Positions 27,476 through 37,129 are shown, numbered from the stretch's first letter. The stretch is DNA of 64,000 nucleotides from Flavobacterium sp. (GCA_015234525.1 JADGMX010000007.1:18366-82365); one strand, 5' to 3'. Notes: generated by a model from the letters alone, not told the origin. Numbers and translations are program-made.

Positions 27476-27515
27476 CAAAAGTAAAGCGGAAACTTTGAAT
27501 ACAAACAGAGTTTCC
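27476..27515 (-). promoter_or_regulatory. Promoter and palindromic operator of the tetR efflux operon
   Basis: The minus-strand promoter has TTTG (plus-strand 27502-27505) and TACTTTTG (27476-27483) 18 bp apart, a near-perfect Bacteroidota promoter. A 28-bp inverted repeat at 27488-27515 (GGAAACTTTG, 8-bp spacer, CAGAGTTTCC; 9 of 10 arm bases match) covers the -33 element and most of the spacer. Repressor binding there would block RNA polymerase directly. The rest of the gap to 27598 has no second clear promoter for the plus-strand gene. Confidence 0.8.
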
Positions 27516-27598
27516 TTAGTTTTTACGTTTATTTAACACTTGATTATTTGACGAGAATTTTTTGAACCGACAGATAGCCGTAAATTAGCCGAAAAAAG

Positions 27599-28573
27599 AT
27601 GCGTCCAATCGCCGAATACCGTGAACTGTTACTGGCAAATCTCAACAATGCCATTAGCGTTCGTGAACCCAAAGGTCTTTACGAGCCAATTAACTACATT
27701 TTGTCAATCGGTGGAAAACGGATGCGTCCGGTACTGACGCTATTGTCTGCTGAGGTTTTCGGTGCCGATTATTCAGAGGCGATTCCGGCGGCGATTGCAG
27801 TTGAGGTTTTTCATAATTTTTCGCTTGTGCATGACGATATTATGGACGATGCGCCACTTCGACGAGGGAATGAAACGGTTCACGAGAAATGGAACCTCAA
27901 TACCGGAATTCTGTCAGGTGATGCTATGTTGATTCTCGCTTATCAATATTTTGAAAAATACGATGCCCAAACATTCAAGAGTTTAGCTCAATTGTTTAGT
28001 CGCACGGCACTTGAAGTTTGCGAAGGCCAGCAATGGGACGTCGATTTCGAAAATCGCGACGACGTTTCGCTTCCCGAATACATTAAGATGATCGAGTATA
28101 AAACCGCTGTTCTGGTAGCGGCGGCGCTTCAGCTTGGAGCCATTGTTGCAAGAACTTCGGATGAAAATTGCAGGAAAATTTATGAGTTCGGTTTGAATCT
28201 CGGAATCGCATTTCAAATTCAGGATGATTATCTTGATGCCTTTGGCGATCCGGAAACTTTTGGAAAACAGGTTGGTGGTGATATCATCGAAAACAAAAAA
28301 ACCTACTTGTTTTTAAAAGCAGTCGAGTTTTCAAACGATTCTGAACGAGATCAGCTTTTGCATTTGTATTCGATCAAATCTTCAGATAATACTCAAAAAA
28401 TCGATTCGGTTAAAAAGATATTTGACGCTTCAGGCGCATCAAACGCCGCCCGGGAAGCAATCGAAAGATACACCGCTAAAGCTTTTGAGGTTCTAGATCA
28501 AATCGACATCGACGACGATCGTAAAAATGTTCTTCGCGCTTTTGGCGATAATTTAATGAAAAGGACTGTCTGA
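27599..28573 (+). CDS. Trans-polyprenyl diphosphate synthase
   Basis: A 324-residue all-helical prenyltransferase. It has both aspartate-rich motifs, FARM in LVHDDIMDDAPLRRG and SARM in FQIQDDYLDAFGD, plus the GGKRMRP substrate motif. It probably makes an octaprenyl-type chain for menaquinone, which would feed complex I at the other end of the window, but product length cannot be read with confidence. The next gene overlaps its stop codon by one base. Confidence 0.92.
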   Translation: MRPIAEYRELLLANLNNAISVREPKGLYEPINYILSIGGKRMRPVLTLLSAEVFGADYSEAIPAAIAVEVFHNFSLVHDDIMDDAPLRRGNETVHEKWNLNTGILSGDAMLILAYQYFEKYDAQTFKSLAQLFSRTALEVCEGQQWDVDFENRDDVSLPEYIKMIEYKTAVLVAAALQLGAIVARTSDENCRKIYEFGLNLGIAFQIQDDYLDAFGDPETFGKQVGGDIIENKKTYLFLKAVEFSNDSERDQLLHLYSIKSSDNTQKIDSVKKIFDASGASNAAREAIERYTAKAFEVLDQIDIDDDRKNVLRAFGDNLMKRTV

Positions 28574-28923
28574 TGTTTGTGGTTCCTCAAAACTCCGATT
28601 TGCTTTTGCAAGAAGCCGAACGCGAAAACCTTTATCAAAAGTTACTCGAGCAAATCAACAAGGATTTTAATCTGGCGAACGAACCGGTCGATTTTCCTAA
28701 AAGTACTTCGCCTGACGAATTAAAAATCCAATTGCATGAAAAAGTTTATCGGTTGATTCAGTATCGATTCGCCGAGTATCTAAACTTGCTTTATATCATC
28801 GATGTTCCGGAAGATCAGGTCAAAAAGCTCGATGGGTCGGATATTAGCGAACTAGCCGGTGAAGTTGCCTTTCTCATTCTGAAACGCGAGTGGCAAAAAG
28901 TGTGGTTTCGGGCGAACTTTTAG
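28573..28923 (+). CDS. Conserved hypothetical protein coupled to polyprenyl synthase
   Basis: A 116-residue, mostly helical, acidic cytoplasmic protein without signal peptide or membrane segments. I do not recognise a named family. The start overlaps the stop of the prenyl synthase gene (TGATG), so the two are translationally coupled. It overlaps the 3' end of the convergent outer-membrane gene by 4 bp. Confidence 0.75.
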   Translation: MFVVPQNSDLLLQEAERENLYQKLLEQINKDFNLANEPVDFPKSTSPDELKIQLHEKVYRLIQYRFAEYLNLLYIIDVPEDQVKKLDGSDISELAGEVAFLILKREWQKVWFRANF

Positions 28924-29471
28924 AAATAAACCCTGACAAATGGCATAAATGGATCGGCATAGATATTTTTGTCGTCATCATGCAAAACATTATAACGAAC
29001 GCCAATCGTCACATTATTCGTACGATAACCCGCGCCGAGAAATAAAGCGGTATTCCAAAAATTATCATCAAGTACGCCACCGTCAATAAATTGATATTCG
29101 GTATTTACACGAACCTGCTCAATCTCGGCCGATAACTGAATGGCATCAATCGGATTTGCCAGCACCAAAATGCTTCCGCCGTAAATATACGATTCGTAAT
29201 TATTCCGCACCTTGATGTAGCTTCCTTGCAAACCCACTCCTGCGGCGAAGTATCGGTTAAAATTATAGAGCGCGCCCGGAGCCAACGCCACATTTGTGTA
29301 GTTGTTTCCAAAGCTGAGTCCGGCGCTGCCTCCAAACTGAACACGGCGCCAAAAATCGCTTTTCCCGTCTGAATCTTCTTGCGTAAATCCACTGAATGAA
29401 AGCAGTAGAAGTGACGCCAATATAATTTGTCTGCCGGCCGCCGCGAGGCCAAAGCATTTCATCAACCACAT
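28920..29471 (-). CDS. Small outer-membrane beta-barrel-like protein
   Basis: The ATG at 29471 gives 183 residues (MWLMKCFGLAAAGRQ), with a hydrophobic signal ending near FSGFTQ; 29462 and 29513 are alternative starts. After the signal the sequence alternates aromatic and small residues in strand-like blocks (VQFGGSAGLSFGNNYTNVAL, NTALFLGAGYRTNNVTIGVRYNVLHDD) and ends with VRVYF, an aromatic C-terminus as in outer-membrane barrels. About eight strands fit. No function is evident. It is divergent from sucA. Confidence 0.7.
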   Translation of the reverse strand: MWLMKCFGLAAAGRQIILASLLLLSFSGFTQEDSDGKSDFWRRVQFGGSAGLSFGNNYTNVALAPGALYNFNRYFAAGVGLQGSYIKVRNNYESYIYGGSILVLANPIDAIQLSAEIEQVRVNTEYQFIDGGVLDDNFWNTALFLGAGYRTNNVTIGVRYNVLHDDDKNIYADPFMPFVRVYF

Positions 29472-29532
29472 AGTAAGGAGTTTATAAAGTATAAAAGTAT
29501 CAAAATTTATCAAGGAATTATTGCATTTATCG

Positions 29533-29540
29533 TACTTTTG
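29533..29540 (+). promoter_or_regulatory. -7 promoter element of sucA
   Basis: TACTTTTG matches TAnnTTTG and lies 39 bp before the chosen sucA start at 29580. No good TTTG partner is seen at the expected distance. Because it lies inside the longest reading frame (from 29427), it supports the shorter start. Confidence 0.5.
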
Positions 29541-29579
29541 CCTGACTATTTAACAACCTCGGGACATTCACATATTACT

Positions 29580-32354
29580 ATGGATAGGTTTTCCTTTTTA
29601 AACGCAGCACACGCAGAATTTTTCGCTGAACTTTACGATCAATATTTAGAGAATCCGGATAGCGTTGAGCCAAGCTGGAGAAGCTTTTTTCAAGGTTTCG
29701 ACTTCGGAAGTTCAAGCTATGGCAATTCGGCGGAAGCTGATGCGCGTGCTTTCGACGGTTCTCAGCTAAACTGCGAGCCGGTATCAGAAAAGCTTCAGAA
29801 AGAATTTAACGTTCTTCGTTTAATCGACGCATATCGCAACCGCGGTCATTTGTTCACCAAAACAAATCCGGTCCGTGAACGCAGGGCTTACAAGCCATCA
29901 CTCGACATTGAAAATTACGGATTGACTCAAGCCGACATGGATACGGTTTTCGACGCAGCAAATGCAATGAAACTGGCACCTTGTACGCTTCGGGAGATTA
30001 TCGGTCACCTCGATAAAATTTATTGCCAGTCGATCGGAGTAGAATACATGTATATCCGAACTCCGGAAATCATTCAGTGGATCCAGGACAAAATCGGTTA
30101 CAACGACAATATTCCGCGTTACAACGACGAGCAAAAGAAACACATACTGACAAAACTCAACGAGGCAGTTTCTTTCGAGAATTTCCTTCATACAAAATAC
30201 GTTGGTCAAAAACGATTCTCACTTGAAGGTGGCGAATCGATTATACCCGGACTTGACGCACTCATCGAAGCTGCAGCTGAAAAAGGCGTGGAGCAATTCG
30301 TCATGGGAATGGCTCACCGTGGCCGATTAAACGTACTTGCCAATATTTTCGGCAAACCAACTCAGGATATTTTCTCTGAATTTGACGGTAAAGATTATGA
30401 TGACGACGCGTTATTTGACGGTGACGTAAAATATCACCTCGGACTCACGTCTGACCGACGTACGAAATCAGGAAAAAGCATCAATATCAACTTGGCGCCA
30501 AACCCATCGCACCTCGAAACTGTCGGTGCCGTTATCGAAGGGATCACCCGCGCCAAACAAGAAAAATATTTCCCGGAAGATTTCTCTAAAGTGCTTCCAA
30601 TTGCACTTCATGGTGATGCTGCCGTTGCAGGACAAGGTATCGTTTACGAAATCGTTCAAATGGCTCAACTCGACGGTTACAAAACCGGCGGTACGATTCA
30701 TATCGTGATCAACAACCAGATTGGTTTTACCACGAATTATTTGGACGCTAGAACATCGACTTATGCCACCGACATTGCTAAAGTTACGCTTTCGCCGGTT
30801 CTTCATGTCAATGGCGACGATGCCGAAGCTGTGGTTCACGCCATGCTTTTTGCACTCGATTTCAGAATGGAATTCGGCCGCGACGTTTTCATCGACCTTT
30901 TAGGTTACAGAAAATACGGACATAACGAAGGTGATGAACCTCGTTTCACCCAGCCAAAACTTTACAAGCAACTCGCAAAACATAAGAATCCACGTGACAT
31001 TTATGCTGAAAAGCTATTGTCTAAAGGAATCATCGACGAGAAATACGTCAAAAACCTTGAGGATCAGTACAAAGCTGTTCTTGAAGAAAACCTCGAAGCA
31101 TCACGCAAAAAAGACCTGACGATTATTACGCCGTTTATGCAAAACGAATGGCAAGGCTTTAAGCAAGCGGGTCGCGAGGAAATGCTTCAAAAAGTTGATA
31201 CCGCTTATTCTCGCGAAGGATTGGCTGAAATTGCAAAAACGATTTCAGAACTTCCAACCGATAAAAAGTTCATCAACAAAATCCAAAAACTTCTCAACGA
31301 CCGTAAAACGATGTTTGAAAACGACAAACTCGACTGGGCAATGGCTGAACACCTTGCTTACGGATCGCTTTTAATGGAAGGTTATGGCGTTCGGATTTCA
31401 GGGCAGGACGTTGAACGCGGAACGTTTTCGCACCGTCACGCCGTGATTAAATCAGAGGATTCAGAAGAAGAAGTGATTCCGCTTCAAAACCTCAAAAACG
31501 CCAAAGGCAAATTCAATATTTACAACTCGCTGCTTTCTGAATACGGTGTTGTTGGTTTTGATTACGGATATGCGCTTGCAAATCCAAACGTACTTACCAT
31601 CTGGGAAGCGCAGTTCGGCGATTTCTCAAACGGCGCGCAAATCATGATCGACCAATATATCTCGGCTGCCGAAGATAAATGGAACAACCAAAACGGATTG
31701 GTGATGCTTCTGCCGCACGGTTACGAAGGTCAGGGTGCCGAGCACTCGTCTGCCAGAATGGAGCGTTACCTGCAAATGTGCGCTAACGAAAATATGTACA
31801 TAGCCGATTGTACCACACCTGCCAATTTCTTCCACTTGCTTCGTCGTCAGATGAAAACTACGTTTAGAAAGCCGTTGGTGGTCTTTACACCAAAAAGTTT
31901 GCTTCGTCATCCGCTGGTAGTTTCAACCGTAGATGAGTTTGCAACCGGCACGTTCCAGGAAGTTATTGACGATCAGAAAATGGCAAAAGCAGATGTGAAA
32001 ACTGTTGTGTTCTGTACCGGAAAGTTCTATTACGACTTGCTGGCTGAGCGTGAAACCAACGGTAGAAACGATGTGGCACTTGTCCGAATCGAGCAATTGT
32101 TTCCGCTTCCGACCGAGCAGTTAAAAGAAATTATCGCCTCTTATCCTAATGCCGACGATTTCGTCTGGGCACAGGAAGAGCCTAGAAATATGGGAGCTTA
32201 CAGCTATATGCTGATGAATTTCAACGAAGTCAAGTTCAGATACGCAGGTTTAAAAGCGTACAGCGCGCCGGCTTCGGGAAGTTATGCACGTTCTAAAAAG
32301 CGTCATTCAGTAGCAATAGCCATGGTTTTCGACAAGCAATTATTCGCAAGTTAG
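29580..32354 (+). CDS. sucA: 2-oxoglutarate dehydrogenase E1 component
   Basis: A 924-residue thiamine-diphosphate enzyme that decarboxylates 2-oxoglutarate in the TCA cycle and hands the succinyl group to E2. The start MDRFSFLNAAHAEFFAELYDQY matches the family N-terminus (E2-binding helix plus PSWRSFFQGF). Landmarks are MGMAHRGRLNVLANI, HGDAAVAGQGIVYE, NNQIGFTT, the ThDP region and PHGYEGQGAEHSSARMERYL. The longest frame begins 51 codons earlier, but those codons overlap the promoter and the divergent gene. sucB follows, separated by a type A repeat. Confidence 0.96.
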   Translation: MDRFSFLNAAHAEFFAELYDQYLENPDSVEPSWRSFFQGFDFGSSSYGNSAEADARAFDGSQLNCEPVSEKLQKEFNVLRLIDAYRNRGHLFTKTNPVRERRAYKPSLDIENYGLTQADMDTVFDAANAMKLAPCTLREIIGHLDKIYCQSIGVEYMYIRTPEIIQWIQDKIGYNDNIPRYNDEQKKHILTKLNEAVSFENFLHTKYVGQKRFSLEGGESIIPGLDALIEAAAEKGVEQFVMGMAHRGRLNVLANIFGKPTQDIFSEFDGKDYDDDALFDGDVKYHLGLTSDRRTKSGKSININLAPNPSHLETVGAVIEGITRAKQEKYFPEDFSKVLPIALHGDAAVAGQGIVYEIVQMAQLDGYKTGGTIHIVINNQIGFTTNYLDARTSTYATDIAKVTLSPVLHVNGDDAEAVVHAMLFALDFRMEFGRDVFIDLLGYRKYGHNEGDEPRFTQPKLYKQLAKHKNPRDIYAEKLLSKGIIDEKYVKNLEDQYKAVLEENLEASRKKDLTIITPFMQNEWQGFKQAGREEMLQKVDTAYSREGLAEIAKTISELPTDKKFINKIQKLLNDRKTMFENDKLDWAMAEHLAYGSLLMEGYGVRISGQDVERGTFSHRHAVIKSEDSEEEVIPLQNLKNAKGKFNIYNSLLSEYGVVGFDYGYALANPNVLTIWEAQFGDFSNGAQIMIDQYISAAEDKWNNQNGLVMLLPHGYEGQGAEHSSARMERYLQMCANENMYIADCTTPANFFHLLRRQMKTTFRKPLVVFTPKSLLRHPLVVSTVDEFATGTFQEVIDDQKMAKADVKTVVFCTGKFYYDLLAERETNGRNDVALVRIEQLFPLPTEQLKEIIASYPNADDFVWAQEEPRNMGAYSYMLMNFNEVKFRYAGLKAYSAPASGSYARSKKRHSVAIAMVFDKQLFAS

Positions 32355-32367
32355 CAATTTGAGGATC

Positions 32368-32470
32368 AGAAGCTATTTCCTGCTGTTCGCTCATATCTTT
32401 TTTGCTGTTGTCAAAATGATCAGCCAACAGGTCAGCGCAAAAAAGGATAACCGCTTCCATCAGGGCTAGG
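32368..32470 (+). repeat. Dispersed intergenic repeat, type A (copy A3), between sucA and sucB
   Basis: It begins GAAGCTATTTCCTGCTGTTCGC and ends CATCAGGGCTAGG. The inner stem pairs ATCTTTTTTGC with GCAAAAAAGGAT around a loop of about 30 bases that has its own small inverted repeat (CCAACAGG / TGATCAG region). A TAATTTTG -7-like element (32479-32486) follows at once and could drive sucB separately. Confidence 0.72.
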
Positions 32471-32528
32471 AATTTGTCGTAATTTTGAAATTTATAAATA
32501 ACAACAACAACATCATAAAATTATCTAT

Positions 32529-33764
32529 ATGGTTTTAGAAATGAAAGTCCCTTCACCGGGAGAGTCAATCACCGAAGTTGAAATCGCAACATGGTTGGTT
32601 AAAGATGGCGATTATGTAGAGAAAGATCAAGCCATTGCTGAGGTTGATTCAGACAAGGCTACCCTTGAACTACCGGCTGAAGCCAGCGGGATTATCACCC
32701 TAAAAGCCGAAGAAGGCGACGCGGTAAAAGTTGGCCAGGTGGTTTGCCTGATCGATACCGACGGCGCAAAACCTTCAGGAGGTGCTAAAGAGGAAGCTCC
32801 AAAAGAAGAAGCTCCCAAAGAAGAGCCGAAAAAAGAAGAACCAAAAAAGGAAGAGCCTAAGAAAGAAGAAGCTCCAAAATCGTATGCTGAGAACGCTCCT
32901 TCTCCGGCTGCAAGAAAAATTCTGGACGAGAAAAACATAAAACCATCTGAGATTTCAGGGACCGGAAAAGGTGGCCGAATCACAAAGGACGATGCTGTAA
33001 ACGCAACGCCTTCGATGGGAACACCAACGGGCGGTAATCGCGGGTCTGAAAGATCAAAACTTTCAATGCTTCGTCGTAAAGTTGCCGAGCGATTGGTTTC
33101 TGCTAAAAACGAAACAGCAATGCTTACCACTTTTAACGAAGTTAACATGACTCCGGTAAACCTGGTTAGAAACAAATATAAGGACGAATTTAAGGCAAAA
33201 CACGGCGGCGTTTCGCTTGGTTATATGTCGTTCTTTACAAAAGCTGTTGTACGAGCGTTGCAACTTTTCCCTGACGTAAACTCGATGATCGACGGCGATT
33301 ACAAGATTTCTTACGATTTCTGCGACATTTCAGTTGCAGTTTCAGGTCCGAAGGGACTAATGGTGCCCGTGGTTAGAAACGCTGAAACGCTTTCTTTCCG
33401 CGGAATCGAAGCTGAAATCAAACGTCTTGCAATCCGCGCCCGCGATGGTCAAATTACCGTAGATGACATGACCGGCGGAACATTTACCATTTCAAATGGT
33501 GGTGTTTTCGGAAGCATGCTTTCTACACCAATTATCAACCCGCCACAATCTGGTATCCTCGGAATGCACAATATTATCGAGCGTCCGATTGCCGTAAACG
33601 GTAAAGTTGAAATTCACCCGATGATGTATGTTGCCTTGTCTTATGATCACAGGATCATCGATGGCCGCGAGTCGGTTGGTTTCCTTGTAGCTATTAAAGA
33701 AGGATTGGAAAATCCGGAAGAATTGCTAATGGGTGGCAATGCTAAAAAAGCACTTGAACTATAA
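32529..33764 (+). CDS. sucB: Dihydrolipoyl succinyltransferase (E2 of 2-oxoglutarate dehydrogenase)
   Basis: A 411-residue enzyme. An N-terminal lipoyl domain carries lipoyl lysine K43 ([14 protein letters not shown]). A Lys/Glu/Pro/Ala-rich flexible linker of repeated EEAPK-like units spans about residues 78-118. Next is a peripheral subunit-binding domain ([13 protein letters not shown]), then the catalytic domain with active-site H374 and D378 in YDHRIIDG. It moves succinyl groups from E1 to CoA. No lpd (E3) gene is present nearby, so E3 must be supplied from elsewhere. A strong terminator follows. Confidence 0.96.
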   Translation: MVLEMKVPSPGESITEVEIATWLVKDGDYVEKDQAIAEVDSDKATLELPAEASGIITLKAEEGDAVKVGQVVCLIDTDGAKPSGGAKEEAPKEEAPKEEPKKEEPKKEEPKKEEAPKSYAENAPSPAARKILDEKNIKPSEISGTGKGGRITKDDAVNATPSMGTPTGGNRGSERSKLSMLRRKVAERLVSAKNETAMLTTFNEVNMTPVNLVRNKYKDEFKAKHGGVSLGYMSFFTKAVVRALQLFPDVNSMIDGDYKISYDFCDISVAVSGPKGLMVPVVRNAETLSFRGIEAEIKRLAIRARDGQITVDDMTGGTFTISNGGVFGSMLSTPIINPPQSGILGMHNIIERPIAVNGKVEIHPMMYVALSYDHRIIDGRESVGFLVAIKEGLENPEELLMGGNAKKALEL

Positions 33765-33783
33765 GCCAAACATTTTATCATAG

Positions 33784-33816
33784 AAAAATCCCGCGTGAGC
33801 GGGATTTTTTGTTTTT
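33784..33816 (+). terminator. Rho-independent terminator after sucB
   Basis: Perfect 9-bp stem AAATCCCGC / GCGGGATTT with a GTGA tetraloop and a T-rich tail, 20 bp after the stop codon. Confidence 0.9.
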
Positions 33817-33855
33817 AGACATCTCGGATACTAATGAATTTCCGCTGTAAAGTAG

Positions 33856-34299
33856 CTAGTATTTTATATCAAAACTACCGTCGGTGATTTGAATGGTAGC
33901 GGAAGCGGTTTCGGCAAAATTGGTCATCGTACCGGAGAACGTCCCGACAAGATGTTGTTCATCGCCGTTACTTACCAGATTTGACTGCATATCGACGCCA
34001 TTGTAAAGCGCGTTTCCGGTGGCGTAGCTAAAATCGTATACGGCATCTTGACCGGTTTCGCCTTTGATTACGAAAAATGAAAAAACGTTTCCGTTAGCTG
34101 TTGCGACTACCGTAATTTCAGTATAAGCCGGGTTTTCACCCTGAGCGGGATAACTTACTTGTTCGAGTTGAATGTTTCTGAAATTTACTTCCTGGCCGTC
34201 GAACTCGACTGAAATCAGGTTGCCTGAAGGCGAATTATCATCGTCTGAGCAGGCGACAAGTGCGAATGCTGCAAAAAAAGCAATAAACAAATTTTTCAT
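33856..34299 (-). CDS. Small lipoprotein of unknown function
   Basis: The start at 34299 gives 147 residues with a typical signal and lipobox (MKNLFIAFFAAFALVACSDDD, lipidated Cys17), followed by the acidic SDDDNSP stretch common on surface-exposed Bacteroidota lipoproteins. The longest frame starts 32 codons earlier, through a dispersed repeat, and has no sensible N-terminus. The mature part is strand-rich (VEFDGQEVNFRNIQLEQV, TMTNFAETASATIQITDGSF), similar in style to small immunoglobulin-like or lipocalin-like domains; no family is recognised. The type B repeat B3 lies 28 bp upstream, in its promoter/leader region. Confidence 0.8.
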   Translation of the reverse strand: MKNLFIAFFAAFALVACSDDDNSPSGNLISVEFDGQEVNFRNIQLEQVSYPAQGENPAYTEITVVATANGNVFSFFVIKGETGQDAVYDFSYATGNALYNGVDMQSNLVSNGDEQHLVGTFSGTMTNFAETASATIQITDGSFDIKY

Positions 34300-34327
34300 G
34301 ATGGTGTTGGTTAGATTGGCGTCGCTT

Positions 34328-34390
34328 GCGCGAGGGATTGCGGCAAGCACCGTGTGCAGCCAAAAGCCCGGCCGAAGGCGCGCCCAAATT
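34328..34390 (-). repeat. Dispersed intergenic repeat, type B (copy B3)
   Basis: On the minus strand it runs from TTTGGGCGCGCCTTCGG to ATCCCTCGCGC, with nested stems GGC-T-GCAC / GTGC-TT-GCC. It is nearly identical to B4 at 37130 in the same orientation. It lies between divergent genes and immediately upstream of the lipoprotein start, so it is not simply a terminator of a neighbouring gene. Confidence 0.75.
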
Positions 34391-34576
34391 ATCATCGTAA
34401 ATATAGAAATATTCTACACTTTTTAAGATCTTAGTTTGTCTGCAAAACTTTTGCAATCGCGCAAACTCAATTTACAGTTGACGCTCAAATGTTAAAATAC
34501 GCCGATTAAAGGCATATAAATTAGACTGATGTAAGAAATTAAGTATTTTAGCGAAAGTAAAACTTAATAAATAATT

Positions 34577-37033
34577 ATGAAGAAAATTACATTATTCTTA
34601 CTTTTTTTGGTAAGCAGCTTATCGTATGGTCAGCTTTATTCGGTGCCCGTCTGTTTGGATCTCACCAGTAATTCGTATGGTCCCATGAACAGCGTTTCTA
34701 ATGCGAATGCTACCAATCGCACTGCGGTAATCTATCCGGCGTCTCAACTGGCGGGAATTGCAGGACAGGAATTGACCGCTGCGTATTTTGATCGCGGTTC
34801 GGCTGGCGCTACAATGTCGGGTACGCCGTCGTTTAAAATTTATTTAAAAGAGGTTACGGAGAGCGATTGGGGAAGCGAAAGCCTTGATTGGGCGACCGCC
34901 ACACAGGATGCAGTATTGGTTTACGATTCAAATCCAATTGCGGCTGTAGGAAACTCGGCTGGATGGAAGGAATTTGCGTTTTCGACCAACTTTGAATATT
35001 CAGGAACTAAGAACCTTGCTGTGTTAATGGAATACACCAATTCGCAGGCAAGTTCAACCGTTAGTTGGAGTTACGAATTTGACGGTCCCTGCATCAGTTC
35101 TTCGAACAGCAACACGTCTAAGTACTCAAATAATACTACCGGAGTGTTGCCAACATCACTTGGAACCAGCAATTACAGAAGACCGGTCATTGGATTTGAC
35201 TTTACAGTTTCTTGTAATGCGCCAACAAATTTCGAATTTGCCGACCTGACTGCCACGTCGGTATCATTGTCATGGACAGCCGGTGGTGAGGAAACGAGTT
35301 GGGAATATGCGGTGGTGCCAACAGCAGCAGGTGTGCCGACTGCGGGAACGGTAATCGCAACAAATACAGTTGATATTGTTTTGGATCCAACTACGGCATA
35401 TACGGCTTATGTGAGAGCGCTTTGCGGTGAGGGCGACGAATCGGTTTGGAAGACAATCAGCTTTACTTCTCCGTGTTCTGCAATCACATCACTACCGTGG
35501 ACAGAAGATTTTGAAGGGTTGACTTCAGTAGGAAACGATACTTTTCCTCCATGTTGGGATGAAGAAAATGGGGATTGGTCAACTTCTTTGGTTTCAACCT
35601 ACAACACGCCAAGATCAGGTACAAAATACCTGCGAATCTTTTACAACGCGACCAACGAATATATGTGGACGCCGGGCTTTGCACTTGAAGCGGGAAAATC
35701 TTATGACCTTTCGACCTTTGTTCAGGGCGACAATCACACGGGTTGGGTAATCGACATGTTCTACAACACCAACCAAACGTCTGTGGGTGCGACTCAAATG
35801 GGAGCGTCTTACAATTTGCCGGGAGCGGGAACAACGGCGATTATGCCGTATGTGGAAATGCGTCGTTCATTTACACCGACAGCCCATGGCGTTTATTATT
35901 TTGCAATGCGAGCTAATGTGTTAAACAGTGCGGCGTGGTATGTTGCTTTCGACGATTTCAGACTTGAAGAGACTCCGTTATGTCCGTCGATTAACGATGT
36001 TCAGGTTGCTGGTATAACTGCGAACTCGGCTATCGTTTCCTGGTCGACAGTAGACAATGCTGAATCTTACAACATTCAGTATGGTCCAACCGGATTTGCG
36101 CTTGGAGAAGGAACAATTGTGACAGATGTAACAAGTCCGTTTGCCCTGGAAGAACTTGATAGCGTGACCGGATATTCGGTATATGTTCAAGCTGATTGTA
36201 CTGAAGAAAATAGCGTTTGGGCGGGTCCGTATTCTTTTACGACCACATGCGCGCCAATGGCAATTCCGACAATTTCAGAAGGATTTGAAGTTACAACTGC
36301 TTTGCCGTCTTGCTGGGATCGTGCAAATGTTACCGGTACCAACCAATGGTCAATTTTTACGCCGACAGGAACAGGTGACGTGCCAACAGCTCACTCGGGA
36401 ACTAAAGTGATTATAAAATCATATTCCAGTTCAGACGCGTTGTTATTCTCGCCTGCAATCGATTATTCTGAGATTGAGGACGCGACAAGAATCAATATGT
36501 ATTTGTTCAGACACGCGTCGGCACATGCAAATGACAAATATGTGTTCTATGTAAACACTACGCCGTCATTGACCGGAGCAACTGAAATTGGACAAATTTT
36601 CCTAAAAACAACATTGGCTCCGACGGTTACTGGCACAGGTTGGTATAATTACACCATTGACATTCCTGAGGCTATGCAAGGTGAAGAGACTGTTTACGTG
36701 ATAGCTCGCGGAGTAACCGCAAATGGTTTTTCGTCTTATTCACTTGCGATTGATGAATTTAAAGTTGAGTTTACTCCGGAATTATCAGCGCCATCGTTTA
36801 ATGTAAGCGAGTTTAAAGCGTATCCAAACCCGGTAAGCGATATTTTATCGGTTTCTTATTCAAGTGAGATCTCGACTTTGGAGGTATTCAACTTGCTTGG
36901 TCAGCCGGTATTGAACGCATCATTAAACAGCAACCAAGGCAGCATTAATGTGTCGTCGTTGGCAGCGGGTGCGTATATCATCAAGATTCACTCGGCCGGT
37001 CAAATCGGAACGTATAAATTTGTGAAAAGATAA
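34577..37033 (+). CDS. Large secreted T9SS protein with fibronectin type III and adhesin-like modules
   Basis: An 818-residue secreted protein with a signal peptide (cut near LSYGQ, residue 19). After an N-terminal beta domain (about 20-210) come alternating modules: a fibronectin type III domain (APTNFEFADLTATSVSLSWTA, about 215-300), a cleaved-adhesin-like jelly roll (LPWTEDFEGL, about 310-460), a second fibronectin type III domain (SINDVQVAGITANSAIVSWS) and a second jelly roll (ISEGFEVTTALPSCWD). A type A T9SS sorting domain ends it (AYPNPVSDILSV to GTYKFVKR). A role in surface adhesion or polymer binding is likely. It is flanked on both sides by near-identical direct repeats. Confidence 0.88.
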   Translation: MKKITLFLLFLVSSLSYGQLYSVPVCLDLTSNSYGPMNSVSNANATNRTAVIYPASQLAGIAGQELTAAYFDRGSAGATMSGTPSFKIYLKEVTESDWGSESLDWATATQDAVLVYDSNPIAAVGNSAGWKEFAFSTNFEYSGTKNLAVLMEYTNSQASSTVSWSYEFDGPCISSSNSNTSKYSNNTTGVLPTSLGTSNYRRPVIGFDFTVSCNAPTNFEFADLTATSVSLSWTAGGEETSWEYAVVPTAAGVPTAGTVIATNTVDIVLDPTTAYTAYVRALCGEGDESVWKTISFTSPCSAITSLPWTEDFEGLTSVGNDTFPPCWDEENGDWSTSLVSTYNTPRSGTKYLRIFYNATNEYMWTPGFALEAGKSYDLSTFVQGDNHTGWVIDMFYNTNQTSVGATQMGASYNLPGAGTTAIMPYVEMRRSFTPTAHGVYYFAMRANVLNSAAWYVAFDDFRLEETPLCPSINDVQVAGITANSAIVSWSTVDNAESYNIQYGPTGFALGEGTIVTDVTSPFALEELDSVTGYSVYVQADCTEENSVWAGPYSFTTTCAPMAIPTISEGFEVTTALPSCWDRANVTGTNQWSIFTPTGTGDVPTAHSGTKVIIKSYSSSDALLFSPAIDYSEIEDATRINMYLFRHASAHANDKYVFYVNTTPSLTGATEIGQIFLKTTLAPTVTGTGWYNYTIDIPEAMQGEETVYVIARGVTANGFSSYSLAIDEFKVEFTPELSAPSFNVSEFKAYPNPVSDILSVSYSSEISTLEVFNLLGQPVLNASLNSNQGSINVSSLAAGAYIIKIHSAGQIGTYKFVKR

Positions 37034-37129
37034 TCGATCACATCAGTAAAAGCGGAGGCGGCTAGGTAAACATTGATTTATCTAGCCGTTTTCTTTTGAT
37101 GACATTTCGACAAGCGATCGATAGGGACC

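Noticed and set aside
29427..29579. 51 extra codons before sucA
   Set aside because: They overlap the divergent gene and the promoter element, and the family N-terminus fits the ATG at 29580.
32627..33175. 182-codon frame antisense to sucB
   Set aside because: Its long Phe/Ser-rich repeats ([10 protein letters not shown]) are the complement of the SucB Lys/Glu linker codons; the plus-strand gene is certain.
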